The notes under the pieces: model-generated
What the model saw: the letters and a program-made list of their open reading frames with translations, nothing else
The model's database searches: none
What the model was told of the DNA's origin: nothing
NCBI RefSeq assembly: GCF_900156305.1
Contig: NZ_FTPL01000003.1
Coordinates: 372,001-436,000, forward strand
Source of the DNA: Edaphobacillus lindanitolerans
GTDB taxonomy: Bacteria > Bacillota > Bacilli > Bacillales_A > Planococcaceae
Length of the DNA stretch: 64,000 bases
Reading direction: 5' to 3'
Position numbers and translations under genes: made by a program
Part shown: one piece after another, positions 8,024-15,699 of the stretch
Numbering within the stretch: the first letter of the stretch is position 1
Layout: each line of letters starts with the position of its first letter

Positions 8024-9007
8024 TCAGTCGAATGAGGTGAAATCCTTTGAGACGGATTTCAGGAAGTCTTCCTCGAATGTGATGTAGTACGCCCCGTCTA
8101 TCATTTCATCTTTGATTCCATCCAAGAGGGATACCGATCGGATCGAGGGGAGTTCCGTCCGATCCTCCAGCAATTGTCCGATTGAAATGTTGCCCTCTAT
8201 TTCCTGCAAGAGAACTGGTTTCAATTGTGTTTTGGGCACTGTGCTGAGTTGCTGGATGACCGCGTTCAGGATGGCTGATTGGTCTTGTGCATCCAGACTT
8301 TTTCCTGCCGCAGCATCCATCAACAAGGCCGCAACCTCTTCGCCGTTGAAGCGATTCATCCCTTTCTTGAATTCAAAGGACACTTTGGATAGGGCCCTTA
8401 CGCGAATATCGTCCCGGAGCTCGTATTCGATTCCGCCCGTCGAATCAATGATGGATGAAAAGGTTTCTAAATCCATGATCGCATAATGATCGATCGGCAA
8501 ATCAAAAAGCTCTGAAACCGTCGATCTTACATTTTCAGCTCCTCCCGAATTCCGTTCATAGGCAAATGTCAATTTGTCATAGGAAGGGGTTCCGTCATCC
8601 TGACCCGATATCGGGGCATACGTATCACGGGGGATGGAGAGGGTGTTGATCATCTTTTTGTCTTTTCGGTAAGAGAGGAGAAGGTTGACGGGGATCCGAT
8701 TGTGATCGTCTTTCACAGTGAATAGGATGGTTGAGACAGGATCTTCCCGATTTGCTGATGGACCTGCGGCGTCTTCATGGTTGGGGGTGCCGGAGAAAAT
8801 CGAGGGGAAGAACAAAAATAAGCACAGTGCCGCCACGAATACGGAAGCCGTCAACGGCAGCATATACGAAACGATCGACTTCTTTTTCGTGTACGTATTT
8901 TCCAGCTTGTGCACTTGTTCAAAGACTTTACTGCGGTCTTCTTCAGTGAATTTGAGTTCAGGATCGGACGTATGACCGAACCGGTCTTTTGGCCGTTTAT
9001 CTTTCAT
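8024..9007 (-). CDS. Membrane-anchored LytR-CpsA-Psr (LCP) family protein, possible anti-sigma partner
   Basis: A protein of 327 residues. An unusually long charged cytoplasmic N-terminus (about 43 residues, DPELKFTEEDRSKVFEQVHKL) precedes one transmembrane helix (about 45-68), then an extracellular LCP domain: LLLSYRKDKKMINTLSIPRDT, YDKLTFAYE, LFDLPIDHYAIMDLETFSSIIDSTGGIEY and FNGEEVAALL. LCP enzymes attach wall teichoic acid or other polymers to peptidoglycan using conserved Arg/Asp residues, and SIPRDT retains the key Arg and Asp. The gene overlaps the ECF sigma gene by 11 bp, with its RBS AAGGAGG inside the sigma gene. By analogy with known sigma/LytR pairs, the cytoplasmic tail probably holds the sigma factor (inference). 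Base composition is clearly AT-richer than in the neighbours. Confidence 0.85.
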   Translation of the reverse strand: MKDKRPKDRFGHTSDPELKFTEEDRSKVFEQVHKLENTYTKKKSIVSYMLPLTASVFVAALCLFLFFPSIFSGTPNHEDAAGPSANREDPVSTILFTVKDDHNRIPVNLLLSYRKDKKMINTLSIPRDTYAPISGQDDGTPSYDKLTFAYERNSGGAENVRSTVSELFDLPIDHYAIMDLETFSSIIDSTGGIEYELRDDIRVRALSKVSFEFKKGMNRFNGEEVAALLMDAAAGKSLDAQDQSAILNAVIQQLSTVPKTQLKPVLLQEIEGNISIGQLLEDRTELPSIRSVSLLDGIKDEMIDGAYYITFEEDFLKSVSKDFTSFD

Positions 9008-9524
9008 GAAGTTCCGCCTCCTTGATCATCGGCTCCAGACGCTGCTTTGCCCTTCTCAGCCGGGTCTTCACTGTATTCGCCGGTATGTCCAGAACTTCGG
9101 AAATTTCGGTTGTCTTCAATGACTCGTAATAGTAAAGGTAGACCACTTCCCGGTACACTTTTGGAAGGGAATAGATCGTATTTTTTATGTACTGTTCATG
9201 ATGCTTATCGATCACGGCATGTTCGGTTGACGGCAACAGTGAAATCGCGGTGTCATGAATAAAGCTTTTTACCTGTACCATTCTGTGATTCCAGCTTTTC
9301 AAATAGTCTTTGCATTCATTGATGGTGATCCGGTAGAGCCATGTCTTTATTTGTGCATCAAACCGGAATGAATCAAGGTTTTTATAACATTTGATAAACG
9401 TATTCTGGACCAGGTCCTTGGCGTTCTCCGCATCTTTCACGTAAGAAAACGCCAATCGCACCAGTTCATCACCGTATTCAACCATCAATTTTTCCAATAT
9501 GAAATCCTTTTCTTCTTTGTCCAA
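8997..9524 (-). CDS. ECF-type RNA polymerase sigma factor
   Basis: A sigma-70 family protein of 175 residues with only regions 2 and 4. Region 2 is near residues 15-75 (YGDELVRLAFSYVKDAENAKDLVQNTF, TWLYRITINECKDYL); region 4 near 115-165 (YSLPKVYREVVYLYYYESLK, TTEISEVLDIPANTVKTRL). ECF factors direct cell-envelope stress regulons, and the overlapping LCP gene is the likely membrane regulator. Start choice: an in-frame ATG at 9545 has no RBS and would leave almost no leader after the promoter, whereas TTG at 9524 has a near-perfect AAAGGGGTGG eight bases upstream. The whole operon is AT-richer than its surroundings, suggesting acquisition. Confidence 0.9.
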   Translation of the reverse strand: MDKEEKDFILEKLMVEYGDELVRLAFSYVKDAENAKDLVQNTFIKCYKNLDSFRFDAQIKTWLYRITINECKDYLKSWNHRMVQVKSFIHDTAISLLPSTEHAVIDKHHEQYIKNTIYSLPKVYREVVYLYYYESLKTTEISEVLDIPANTVKTRLRRAKQRLEPMIKEAELHER

Positions 9525-9563
9525 CCGGGTATCCACCCCTTTCATATTTGAATTCAGCTATTA

Positions 9564-9590
9564 GACGACGGCTGAAACAGAATCGGTTCA
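9564..9590 (-). promoter_or_regulatory. ECF-type (autoregulatory) promoter of the sigma/LCP operon
   Basis: On the minus strand TGAACC (9585-9590) and CGTC (9564-9567) are 17 bases apart, matching the TGAAAC/TGTAAC-N16-17-CGTC pattern of Bacillus SigW/SigM/SigX promoters. It sits 40 bp upstream of the TTG start of the sigma gene, as expected for positive autoregulation. Confidence 0.7.
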
Positions 9591-9674
9591 ATAATAAAAT
9601 CAAAGATCGTGGGGAGATTTGATTGGCGGGGGAGATCAGCCGGTCTGGGCCGGGAATCTGATCATTGCCATAAA

Positions 9675-9724
9675 TTGAAGAAGGCTTCCTGCACGGGACG
9701 ATTCCGTTCCATGCAGGAAGCCTT
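9675..9724 (-). terminator. Terminator hairpin, copy 2 of the 45-bp element
   Basis: AAGGCTTCCTGCA and TGCAGGAAGCCTT form a 13-bp stem around GGGACGATTCCGTTCC. On the minus strand it ends the deaminase gene with a T-rich tail. It is in the same orientation as, and nearly identical to, the hairpin at 7936-7982. Confidence 0.8.
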
Positions 9725-9741
9725 TGTCGGGGACTCTGATC

Positions 9742-10230
9742 TTAGGATTTTCCAATATGAAGCTGGCGGTGGAGTTCGCGGACTTGTTCTGCCAGTCCGG
9801 GGACAGGGCCGTCCACCCGGGTATCCCGGATCACCTCGGAAATCGGAAGGCTGCGGACACGGGATTGCGACGGATCCATCCCCATTTCCCTCAGCCAACC
9901 CGCCAATTGCGCCGATGAGCTGGCATAGACGATCCGGCCCAGGCCGACCCATCCATGTGCGGCCGCACACATCGGGCAGTGCTCGCCGGACGTATAGACA
10001 GTGGCGGTTTCCCTTTCTTCCGGTGTCAGGTTTTCCGCGGCCCAGCGTGCGAGGGCGAATTCCGGATGCTGCGTATGATCCCCGCCGGCCACCCGGTTAT
10101 GGTCTTCCATTAGAATTTCGCCGCCGGCAGACACCAGGACGGAACCGAACGGCTCATCGCCCTTTTCCAAAGCTTCCTTCGCCAGATCCACGCATCGGTT
10201 CAAAAACTCCAAGTCTGCATCGTTGATCAT
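9742..10230 (-). CDS. Cytidine/guanine deaminase-family zinc hydrolase
   Basis: A protein of 162 residues of the CMP/dCMP-deaminase fold. The zinc site is HPEFA (near residue 55) plus EHCPMCAAA (near residue 83): His and catalytic Glu in the first motif and two Cys in the second. Typical guanine deaminases and TadA have H(A/V)E and PCxxC; here Pro follows the His and His replaces the first Pro, so this is a divergent subgroup of nucleoside/nucleobase deaminases. The C-terminal region (SEVIRDTRVDGPVPGLAEQV) resembles that of GuaD-like proteins. Substrate uncertain; purine salvage is plausible. AGGAGG lies seven bases before the ATG, and a strong terminator follows. Confidence 0.82.
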   Translation of the reverse strand: MINDADLEFLNRCVDLAKEALEKGDEPFGSVLVSAGGEILMEDHNRVAGGDHTQHPEFALARWAAENLTPEERETATVYTSGEHCPMCAAAHGWVGLGRIVYASSSAQLAGWLREMGMDPSQSRVRSLPISEVIRDTRVDGPVPGLAEQVRELHRQLHIGKS

Positions 10231-10312
10231 CGGAGATCCTCCTCACTTCCATTTTGGGGGTGCCCGGTCATGGGCGGGTCAAAAGCCGGCTGCGGCCAAG
10301 ACAGGTGCATGC

Positions 10313-10756
10313 TCATTGGTCCTCGATGACCAGCATATTCGATTCGTCGAATTGCCAGTCTTCGCCATAAGCCACTTCCCAATAGTAGCCGTCCAGGTCG
10401 GTGAAATAACCTCCATAGCCGCCCCAGTCCGTCTTTTTCGGAGCTTTTTGGATGGTCGCCCCGGCTGCTTCCGCCCGGAACATCACCTCATCCACTTCTT
10501 CCATGGACTTCGCATTATAGGCCAAAGTGATTCCGGGGAATCCGCTTGAAACAGCAGGCGGCAGGGCTTCATTCACATCTTTTGCAAGCTCCTCCAGCGG
10601 GTACAGGGCGATCCGGCTTCCTTCATTTCTGAAGAAGATGATAAAAGGCTGCTCCTCTGTTCCTCGGATGGACGTGTCGAACCCAAGCTCTTTAAAGAAA
10701 TGATGGGATCTGACGATATCCCTTGTGCCGAGGGTGACCAGGTTCAATCTGTTCAT
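10313..10756 (-). CDS. VOC (glyoxalase/bleomycin-resistance) family protein
   Basis: A protein of 147 residues with two beta-alpha-beta-beta-beta VOC modules: NLVTLGTRDIVRSHHFFKELGF at the start and GATIQKAPKKTDWGGYGGYFTDLDGYYWEVAY in the second half. The DPDG-like DLDG and the closing E of the metal site are visible. The family includes glyoxalases, dioxygenases and drug-binding proteins; the substrate cannot be told. The start at 10756 has AGGAGG six bases upstream; the frame is open further up, but without another RBS. It lies upstream of the deaminase on the same strand with an 82-bp gap, and divergent from the EamA gene. Confidence 0.82.
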   Translation of the reverse strand: MNRLNLVTLGTRDIVRSHHFFKELGFDTSIRGTEEQPFIIFFRNEGSRIALYPLEELAKDVNEALPPAVSSGFPGITLAYNAKSMEEVDEVMFRAEAAGATIQKAPKKTDWGGYGGYFTDLDGYYWEVAYGEDWQFDESNMLVIEDQ

Positions 10757-10910
10757 ATTTTTCCTCCTCAAGATGAAATCTGTCCGGAACCGATTCGTCC
10801 CGTGTTGCAGGCCATCCTCTGATTTCGGTCCGGTCGGAATCCGGGTCTTCCGGACATCCGGTATTTCCGTTAAGATCATACTAACAGATTAAATAGATGG
10901 AGAAATGCAT

Positions 10911-11849
10911 ATGAGTCAAAAAAGTCGGACAACCGGGCTGCTGCTCGTCATGTCGGGCGCCGTTTTCTGGGGCGTCGGCGGAACCGTCTCCCAAAAGCTG
11001 TTCCAGCAATACGGAATCGAAGTGAACTGGCTCGTGTCGACGCGGCTGCTCATCGCCGGCATTCTTTTGCTCGCGGTCCAGTTCCTCTGGAAGGACCGGA
11101 GCCAGATCCTGGACGTATGGCGGAACAAGGCGACCGCTTTCCGGCTTGTCCTTTTCGGCCTGCTCGGCATGCTGGCCGTCCAGTATACATACATGGCGTC
11201 CATCGACCACGGCAATGCGGCAGTGGCGACGCTCCTGCAATACTTGGCGCCGGTCATGATCATCGTCTATACGGTGCTGCGGAAACAGGCCATTCTGAGC
11301 AGCCGGGACATCATGACGGTCATCCTGGCACTCGGCGGCTGTTTCCTCCTGCTGACGAACGGTTCGCTCGCAGGGCTTTCCGTCCCGATGCCGGCTGTTG
11401 TCTGGGGAGTCCTGTCGGGCGTGTCGCTCGCGTTTTATACGCTTTATGCCGTCCCGCTCCTCGCACGGTTTGATTCCCTCGTCATCGTCGGCTGGGCGAT
11501 GACGATCGGCGGGGCCGCGCTGAGCTTCATTCATCCGCCGTGGAGGGCGGATCTTGCCGGACTGCCGCCCGAAGCATACGGCTACCTCGTCTTCGTCATC
11601 CTCTTCGGGACGATGCTGGCATTCTGGTTTTACATTGAAAGCCTTCAGAGTCTGGCGCCGAAAGAAACGAGCCTCCTCGGCAGCCTGGAGCCGCTCGCGG
11701 CCGTGCTCACGACGGTGTTCTGGCTCGGGGAACCATTCGGCCTCTTCCAATGGCTCGGGACGGGCTGCCTCATCGGCATGATCCTGATGCTGGCGCTCAC
11801 CGGAAGCCGGAAGGGGACTGGCGGGGCGCAGCAGGCAGCGGACCTATAG
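10911..11849 (+). CDS. EamA/DMT-family transporter
   Basis: About 312 residues with ten predicted transmembrane helices in two EamA repeats (residues about 8-145 and 155-300). Repeat 1 starts [17 protein letters not shown] and repeat 2 [19 protein letters not shown]. The family exports amino acids and metabolites (RhaT/YdcZ-type drug/metabolite transporters); no substrate can be assigned. Two ATGs lie close together; 10911 is preferred because GGAGA is seven bases upstream, while 10905 would be one base away. The short Gly/Ala/Gln-rich C-terminal tail is cytoplasmic. A hairpin terminator follows. Confidence 0.88.
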   Translation: MSQKSRTTGLLLVMSGAVFWGVGGTVSQKLFQQYGIEVNWLVSTRLLIAGILLLAVQFLWKDRSQILDVWRNKATAFRLVLFGLLGMLAVQYTYMASIDHGNAAVATLLQYLAPVMIIVYTVLRKQAILSSRDIMTVILALGGCFLLLTNGSLAGLSVPMPAVVWGVLSGVSLAFYTLYAVPLLARFDSLVIVGWAMTIGGAALSFIHPPWRADLAGLPPEAYGYLVFVILFGTMLAFWFYIESLQSLAPKETSLLGSLEPLAAVLTTVFWLGEPFGLFQWLGTGCLIGMILMLALTGSRKGTGGAQQAADL

Positions 11850-11877
11850 AGTTTTGGGGTTCAACATAGATGAGAAA

Positions 11878-11908
11878 AACGAGGGTGCTTTGGGCACCCT
11901 CGCTTTTC
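11878..11908. terminator. Bidirectional terminator between EamA and MMPL genes
   Basis: CGAGGGTGC and GCACCCTCG form a stem with a short loop, flanked by AAAAA and TTTT. It separates convergent genes. Confidence 0.82.
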
Positions 11909-11924
11909 ATTCACTCCAAATTGC

Positions 11925-14048
11925 TCAGTGCCAATTCCCGCCCCTGTACGGTCCTTTCCGGAACGGCAGCCACCAGTTCCATTTCCCGAACAGCTTCATG
12001 AGGCTCGGGACGAGGAGGAGGCGGATGATCGTGGCGTCGATCGCCACGGCGATCGCGATGCCGACGCCGATCTGCTTGACCGGCATGACGTCTGTGAAGG
12101 CGAAGGCGCCGGTGAGGACGATCATGATGAGCGCCGCGGAAGTGATGATCTTGCTCGTTGCGGCAAGCCCTTCGACGGTCGCCCGGTCATTGTCGAAGTC
12201 CTTCGTGTATTCCTCCTGGATGCGCGAGATGAGGAACACCTCGTAGTCCATGCTGAGGCCGAAGACGAGGCTGAAGACGAGCACCGGGATGATGAGCGCA
12301 ATCGTCCCCGCTTCAAGCCCGAAGTGCCCCCACTGGAAGATGTAGACGAGCGCGCCGAATGCAGCCGACAAGCCGATGATGTTCATGAGGATTGCCTTCA
12401 GCGGGATGAGCACGGAGCGGAAGGCGATCATGAGGATGATGAATGTCGAGACGACGATGAGGGCCAGGACCCATCCGATCTTGTCCCAGATCTCATCAAA
12501 GATTTCCTGGTTGAACTTCGGATAGCCGCCGACGGACAGGTTCCACTCCGTGTCTTTTTCCGCCCAGTCGCGGGCCCAGTCCTGGGCACCCGCAGAGGCG
12601 CCGTCGGGCTTGAGCGTCACCGGGACGAGAAGGGCGTCGCCGTCCGTGAATGCGTCCATCAGCGGTTCGAGCGCTGCGTCGGCCTGAGGCATTTGAGCGG
12701 CCTGCATCCATTCATCGGCTCCGCTGATATCCCCTTCGGTGAAGATCGTCGTTACTTCATCCGTCCGCGGGTCGCCAAGCAGGGCATCCTGAATTTTTTC
12801 AATCTCCCGGATGCCGTCCTCGTCGTCCCAGCCGCCGTCCCGCTCGGCGATGAGATAGGCATTGGAGTTGCTGAGGCCGAATTCATCCTCGATCTTTTCG
12901 AATGCCTGCCTGGAGTCGTTCGATTTCGGCAATGAATCCATTTCCGGAATCGTGAGTTCCATATCCTTCACCGGGATGACGAAGATGCCGAGGATGAGAA
13001 TGGCCCCGATTGTCACGAGCACCGGCCGGCGGATGACCCGTTCTGCGAACTTCCGCCAGCCGGTCGTCCCGTTTTCTTTCACTTTGATGACGGTCCATTT
13101 GTTCAGCCGGTCCCCGAGAACGAGCAGGACCGACGGCAGCAGTGTAAGCGACGTAAGGACGGCAAGCGAGACGAGGATCATGCCGCCGAGTCCGATATTC
13201 TGGAAGATCTCGATCCGGATGATGAACATCGCGCCGAGTCCGATGAACACGCAGAACGCCGAGAACAGAACCGACCGCCCGGCGGTCAGGATGGTCGTCC
13301 GGACCGCATCCGGCACCGGTTGCTTTCTCCGTTCTTCACGATACCGGTTGATGAAGAGGAGCGAGAAGTCGATGCTGAGGGCGAGCCCGAGCATCGGGAC
13401 GATATTCATGATGAAGATCGACAGGTCGACCGAGCCGCCGAGGATCGTCAGAATGCCGAACGTCGTCAGCACGGTCGCAATCGCGACGAAAAACGGCACG
13501 AGCGCCGCGACAACGGAACCGAATGCAAGGAGGAGGACGATGAGCGCGATCGGCAGCCCGATCGCCTCCGCCTTGATCAGGTCGCGCTGGCTCGCCTTGT
13601 TGATGTCTTCGGTGATGGCGGACCCGCCGGTGAGCGTCGTGCCGTCCTCCTTCACCGCTTTGCGGATGTCAGAAACAGCTGCCGGCATATCCGCCTCATC
13701 GCCAAACTGGAGCATCGCATAAGACAGCCCGTCCGAGTGGAGCGCGGGATCGTCGAGCGGGGAGGCGATATCCTCGGTGATGCCGAGCGCCTCCACCCGG
13801 TCCAGCTCTTGCCTGACCGACTCCTCGGACAATCCGTCAAAGACGAGGAACAGCGTCTCTGCCGGCATGCCGAACTCGTCTGCCACCCACTCCATCACCT
13901 GTTCATGCTCTCCGTCCATCCGGAACCCGTCACCCTCGAGGACGCCGGGCAGCTTCACGGCCTGGAACGCCATGAATCCCGCGAGGAGTATCCAAAGAGC
14001 AATGATCCACTTCGGAAAGCGGATCACAAAATTTGCTAAGCTGCGCAC
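11925..14048 (-). CDS. MMPL-family (RND superfamily) membrane transporter, YdfJ-like
   Basis: A protein of 707 residues with twelve predicted helices in the RND arrangement: one N-terminal helix (FPKWIIALWILLAGFMAFQAV), an extracellular loop of about 130 residues, five helices, a second loop, then six more. The MMPL core appears twice (LALSIDFSLLFINRYREE near 225 and VFGLSMDYEVFLISRIQEEY near 600), with the intramembrane Asp in each SIDF/SMDY motif. The family exports lipids or drugs using the proton gradient; B. subtilis YdfJ is the nearest type I know. The start is set at GTG 14048 because AAAGGAAG lies seven bases upstream; the open frame reaches TTG 14072 but that overlaps the RBS. Upstream is a tandem-repeat array. 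Confidence 0.88.
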   Translation of the reverse strand: MRSLANFVIRFPKWIIALWILLAGFMAFQAVKLPGVLEGDGFRMDGEHEQVMEWVADEFGMPAETLFLVFDGLSEESVRQELDRVEALGITEDIASPLDDPALHSDGLSYAMLQFGDEADMPAAVSDIRKAVKEDGTTLTGGSAITEDINKASQRDLIKAEAIGLPIALIVLLLAFGSVVAALVPFFVAIATVLTTFGILTILGGSVDLSIFIMNIVPMLGLALSIDFSLLFINRYREERRKQPVPDAVRTTILTAGRSVLFSAFCVFIGLGAMFIIRIEIFQNIGLGGMILVSLAVLTSLTLLPSVLLVLGDRLNKWTVIKVKENGTTGWRKFAERVIRRPVLVTIGAILILGIFVIPVKDMELTIPEMDSLPKSNDSRQAFEKIEDEFGLSNSNAYLIAERDGGWDDEDGIREIEKIQDALLGDPRTDEVTTIFTEGDISGADEWMQAAQMPQADAALEPLMDAFTDGDALLVPVTLKPDGASAGAQDWARDWAEKDTEWNLSVGGYPKFNQEIFDEIWDKIGWVLALIVVSTFIILMIAFRSVLIPLKAILMNIIGLSAAFGALVYIFQWGHFGLEAGTIALIIPVLVFSLVFGLSMDYEVFLISRIQEEYTKDFDNDRATVEGLAATSKIITSAALIMIVLTGAFAFTDVMPVKQIGVGIAIAVAIDATIIRLLLVPSLMKLFGKWNWWLPFRKGPYRGGNWH

Positions 14049-14140
14049 TGCATGTCTTCCTTTCCCTGCCAATAATCAAATCATTCTCTCATCAGTTTAC
14101 AGGACGGGGGCAGGGTTGTCGTGCGGGAGGGGGCCCGAAG

Positions 14141-14436
14141 AGCGGTCCATAATTCATAAGGAGTGCCCATGATTCACAACGGTCGTCCATAATTCATAAG
14201 AGCGGTCCATAATTCACAACGGTCGTCCATAATTCATAAGAGCGGTCCATAATTCACAACGGGCCTCCATAATTCATAAGAGCGGTCCATAATTCACAAG
14301 GGCCCTCCATAATTCATAAGGAGTGCCCATAATTCACAACGGTCGTCCATAATTCATAAGAGCGGTCCATATTTCACAACGGCTCTCCATAATCCATAAG
14401 AACGGTCCATAATTCACAACGGCTCTCCATAAGCAA
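14141..14436. repeat. Tandem array, 15 degenerate copies of a 20-bp unit (CCATAATTCA family)
   Basis: CCAT recurs every 20 bases exactly from 14147 to 14427. Units alternate between two forms, CCATAATTCATAAGAGCGGT and CCATAATTCACAACGGTCGT, giving a 40-bp super-period; the first ten to thirteen bases are conserved and the last six or seven vary. It lies upstream of the MMPL gene and downstream of the CarD-like gene. No long frame of recognisable protein runs through it. The remaining 100 bp to 14540 contain nothing I recognise. Confidence 0.9.
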
Positions 14437-14540
14437 TGGATTATGGTTTTGAACCGGCTGGACAAATCGGACCGGATTTGTTGATGCAGATGAAGGCGGC
14501 AATCCATTTGGATCAATTAACAGCTAACGTTGCCTGATGA

Positions 14541-14572
14541 AAATGAAAAGAGGATGGCAAACGCCATCCTCT
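14541..14572 (-). terminator. Terminator for the CarD-like gene
   Basis: AGAGGATGGC and GCCATCCTCT form a 10-bp stem with a four-base loop. The minus-strand continuation is T-rich. Confidence 0.78.
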
Positions 14573-14583
14573 TCCATCATCAT

Positions 14584-15081
14584 TCAAACCCCTTGTCCCG
14601 CCAAGATCTGATCATTGATCCGGTTGCCGACTTCCTCAGACGTGAGGTCCAGGGCCATGGCGATTTCGTGGAACAGCAGGTTTTGGATCGTGGACAGGGT
14701 TTTCCGGTCCTGATCGTACATTTTCTGGTCGGTCGTCAGCTGCCGGGTGATGAGGGCATTGGCCACCATGGCGATGTCTTTCCGGCTTCCCGACTGGACG
14801 AGCGAATCATAGGACCGGCCCCTGACCCTCGTGTCCTGGATCCACTCGATCCCCGGCTGTCCGAACAGCGCCAGCAGCTCCTCGGCTTCTTTCCGGCTCA
14901 TCACCTTCGTGATCTTCTGTTTTTTCCCGTCTGCGGGTGTGCTGATCTTCAGCGACGGCTCATCGAGCGGGTGGAGCGAATAATATGTCCGTGTGCGGCC
15001 AAATAAATCCTTCTCGCAAATGTCCGTGATCTTACAGAGTCCGTGTTTCGCATAGACGACAACATCTCCAATCTCAAACAT
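14584..15081 (-). CDS. CarD/CdnL-family transcription regulator
   Basis: A protein of 165 residues. The N-terminal 60 are the RNA-polymerase-interacting Tudor-like domain (FEIGDVVVYAKHGLCKITDI), and the rest is a helical DNA-binding part (SRKEAEELLALFG, IAMVANALITRQLT, TLSTIQNLLFHEIAMAL). CarD proteins bind the polymerase beta subunit and stabilise open promoter complexes; small Bacillales members are poorly studied. ATG 15081 has AGGAGG eight bases upstream; an in-frame TTG at 15087 lies inside that spacing and is rejected. It is divergent from a MarR regulator, and both promoters overlap a shared palindromic operator, so MarR control of this gene is likely. Confidence 0.85.
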   Translation of the reverse strand: MFEIGDVVVYAKHGLCKITDICEKDLFGRTRTYYSLHPLDEPSLKISTPADGKKQKITKVMSRKEAEELLALFGQPGIEWIQDTRVRGRSYDSLVQSGSRKDIAMVANALITRQLTTDQKMYDQDRKTLSTIQNLLFHEIAMALDLTSEEVGNRINDQILAGQGV

Positions 15082-15107
15082 CCGCAAGGCCTCCTTCCGG
15101 TTGAAAC

Positions 15108-15122
15108 GTCAACCTGGTTTAC
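15108..15122. promoter_or_regulatory. Putative MarR operator O2
   Basis: GTCAACCTGGTTTAC, an imperfect palindrome matching O1 at 13 of 15 positions, lies just downstream of the -10 of the CarD-like gene, where binding would block transcription start. Confidence 0.6.
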
Positions 15123-15126
15123 AATC

Positions 15127-15155
15127 ATTATACGCAACTTTCCCATTTTGGTCAA
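15127..15155 (-). promoter_or_regulatory. SigA promoter of the CarD-like gene
   Basis: Minus-strand TTGACC (15150-15155), a 17-base spacer and TATAAT (15127-15132). The -35 overlaps operator O1. Confidence 0.8.
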
Positions 15156-15165
15156 CTTGGTTGAC
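15151..15165. promoter_or_regulatory. Putative MarR operator O1
   Basis: GTCAACTTGGTTGAC is a palindrome (GTCAA-N5-TTGAC) that overlaps the -35 elements of both divergent promoters. Its start is 43 bp from that of O2, about four helical turns. Confidence 0.65.
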
Positions 15166-15189
15166 AAATGACGCGAGGCTTGCCATGAT
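15161..15189 (+). promoter_or_regulatory. SigA promoter of the marR-type gene
   Basis: TTGACA (15161-15166), a 17-base spacer and CATGAT (15184-15189), 40 bp upstream of the ATG. The -35 overlaps O1, which implies autoregulation. Confidence 0.6.
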
Positions 15190-15228
15190 TAACACGCATT
15201 TTGTAGGAAGTGGAGAGGAAGAAACCAC

Positions 15229-15672
15229 ATGGAAAAGCGCCAACCAGGATTGATCGACCTGCTGGGGGAACAGTATGCACAGCTCCGACGGACAGCGGAA
15301 GAGCGTTGGGCCGAGCAGTCGGAAACGGAGATTTCCAGCTCCGAGTGGTTTCTCATCGGACGGATCGGCGGGGAACAGCCGGCAATTGCCGAAGTTGCCC
15401 GACAGACCGGCATCACCCGGCAGGCAGCCCATAAACTCATCAAGAAGCTTCTGGAAAAAGGGCTAGTCGAGGTAAGCGCAGACGAAGAAAATAAAAAAGC
15501 GAGACGTGTCCGGCTGACCGGTTTCGGAACGGAATGCCTGGAGAAGAACGAACGGCTGAAACACGGATTGGAACAAGAAGTGGAAGACACGATCGGGGCA
15601 GCCCGGCTCGCACAGCTGAAAGTGATCCTCGCCGAAGATTGGGGAATGGATAAAGAAAGACCTGCGGATTAA
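15229..15672 (+). CDS. MarR-family transcription regulator
   Basis: A protein of 147 residues with the MarR winged-helix fold: an N-terminal dimerisation helix (LIDLLGEQYAQLRRTAEERW), the recognition region IAEVARQTGITRQAAHKLIKKL near residues 50-72, and the wing VEVSADEENKKARRVRLT. MarR proteins act as dimers that are released from DNA by small ligands or oxidation. No cysteine is near the N-terminus; the only one is in TECLEK, so a phenolic-type ligand is as likely as redox sensing. The RBS is GAGAGGAAG. Two copies of a GTCAAC/GTTGAC palindrome lie in the divergent promoter region. The next small membrane-protein genes may be co-transcribed. Confidence 0.9.
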   Translation: MEKRQPGLIDLLGEQYAQLRRTAEERWAEQSETEISSSEWFLIGRIGGEQPAIAEVARQTGITRQAAHKLIKKLLEKGLVEVSADEENKKARRVRLTGFGTECLEKNERLKHGLEQEVEDTIGAARLAQLKVILAEDWGMDKERPAD

Positions 15673-15699
15673 TCATGAACCGGGCAAAGGAGGGATCAT

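Noticed and set aside
10881-11750. 289-codon minus-strand open frame opposite the EamA gene
   Set aside because: Charged low-complexity translation (many E, R, Q, H) typical of a shadow of a hydrophobic membrane-protein gene.
14141-14436. CRISPR array
   Set aside because: The unit is only 20 bp with no unique spacers of 30-40 bp; variable parts are six or seven bases and recur. No cas genes. The same holds for the other four arrays.
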